DNA of 5,204 nucleotides, taken from assembly GCA_047974165.1 (NCBI GenBank), contig JBKECB010000004.1, positions 1 to 5,204 on the forward strand. Direction: 5' to 3'. Made by a program: the position numbers and the translations under genes. The notes beneath the pieces are model-generated. The model was not told where the DNA came from, did not search any database, and saw only the letters and a program-made list of their open reading frames with translations. The stretch comes from Lactovum sp047974165. GTDB lineage: Bacteria; Bacillota; Bacilli; Lactobacillales; Streptococcaceae. This document shows positions 5,125-5,204 of this stretch, piece by piece (the first letter of the stretch is position 1; each line of letters starts with the position of its first letter).

Positions 5125-5204
5125 TTATTTAACGTTTGCTTTTTTAATAAGTTCAAAAATATCTCCAGACTTATCGTTAGGTACTTTGCGGACATTGAAT
5201 TTAA
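5125..5204 (-). CDS. manL: Mannose/glucose PTS EIIAB component, last 25 codons
   Basis: Only the C-terminal end is inside the window: KFNVRKVPNDKSGDIFEL, then IKKANVK and a TAA at 5127-5125. The V-R-x-V-P-x-D...D-I-F-E-L-I-K-K pattern fits the end of the EIIB domain of mannose-type EIIAB proteins, and its position just before EIIC and EIID fits manL-manM-manN (ptnAB in lactococci). The complete protein would carry the phosphate from HPr to the A-domain histidine, then the B-domain histidine, then the sugar. Too short to judge anything else. Confidence 0.88.
   Translation of the reverse strand, partial: KFNVRKVPNDKSGDIFELIKKANVK

Noticed and set aside
1..5204. A hidden defence, toxin-antitoxin or mobile system
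   Set aside because: All sizeable frames are assigned to recognisable housekeeping, transport or hydrolase genes, and the gaps between genes hold regulatory signals. I found no transposase, toxin-like small gene or inverted-repeat boundary.

Overview
The window reads as low-GC Firmicutes DNA, most likely Lactococcus (L. lactis/cremoris group). This rests on the gene order mannose-PTS, DUF956 (ManO), serS, on the protein sequences, and on AT-rich intergenic DNA with strong AGGAG-type ribosome sites. The species call comes from recognition, not a database search.

Left part, plus strand (1-1269). The window opens inside the 3' end of a DUF1801 / frataxin-like 'iron chaperone' gene that stops at 227. 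The last 147 coding bases plus 10 flanking bases are then repeated in direct tandem (period 157 bp, 4 mismatches), which leaves a headless second copy of the gene's C-terminus up to 384. Just beyond lies a complete gene for a membrane-anchored SGNH/GDSL-type hydrolase (416-1186). An 18-bp perfect stem with A and T tracts on both sides ends this gene and also ends serS, which converges from the other strand.

Right part, minus strand (5204 down to 1287). The end of manL (EIIAB), then manM (EIIC) and manN (EIID), form a tight operon for the mannose/glucose phosphotransferase system. EIID carries a large extra loop compared with enterobacterial ManZ. A hairpin terminator follows manN. The small gene manO (DUF956) starts right after it, with no Shine-Dalgarno sequence and with an extended -10 box placed so that the transcript would begin at the ATG. 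One base beyond the manO stop comes the promoter of serS (seryl-tRNA synthetase). Its leader of about 199 nt is a compact T-box riboswitch with a UCU (Ser) specifier, a T-box core, an antiterminator and a terminator.

The genes are mostly housekeeping: sugar uptake and phosphorylation, and serine charging of tRNA. I see no defence system, mobile element or CRISPR array. The points worth a second look are regulatory or micro-evolutionary: the tandem 3'-end duplication with only synonymous differences, the probable leaderless manO, the mismatch between the T-box discriminator-reading base and the usual tRNA-Ser, and the EIID loop.
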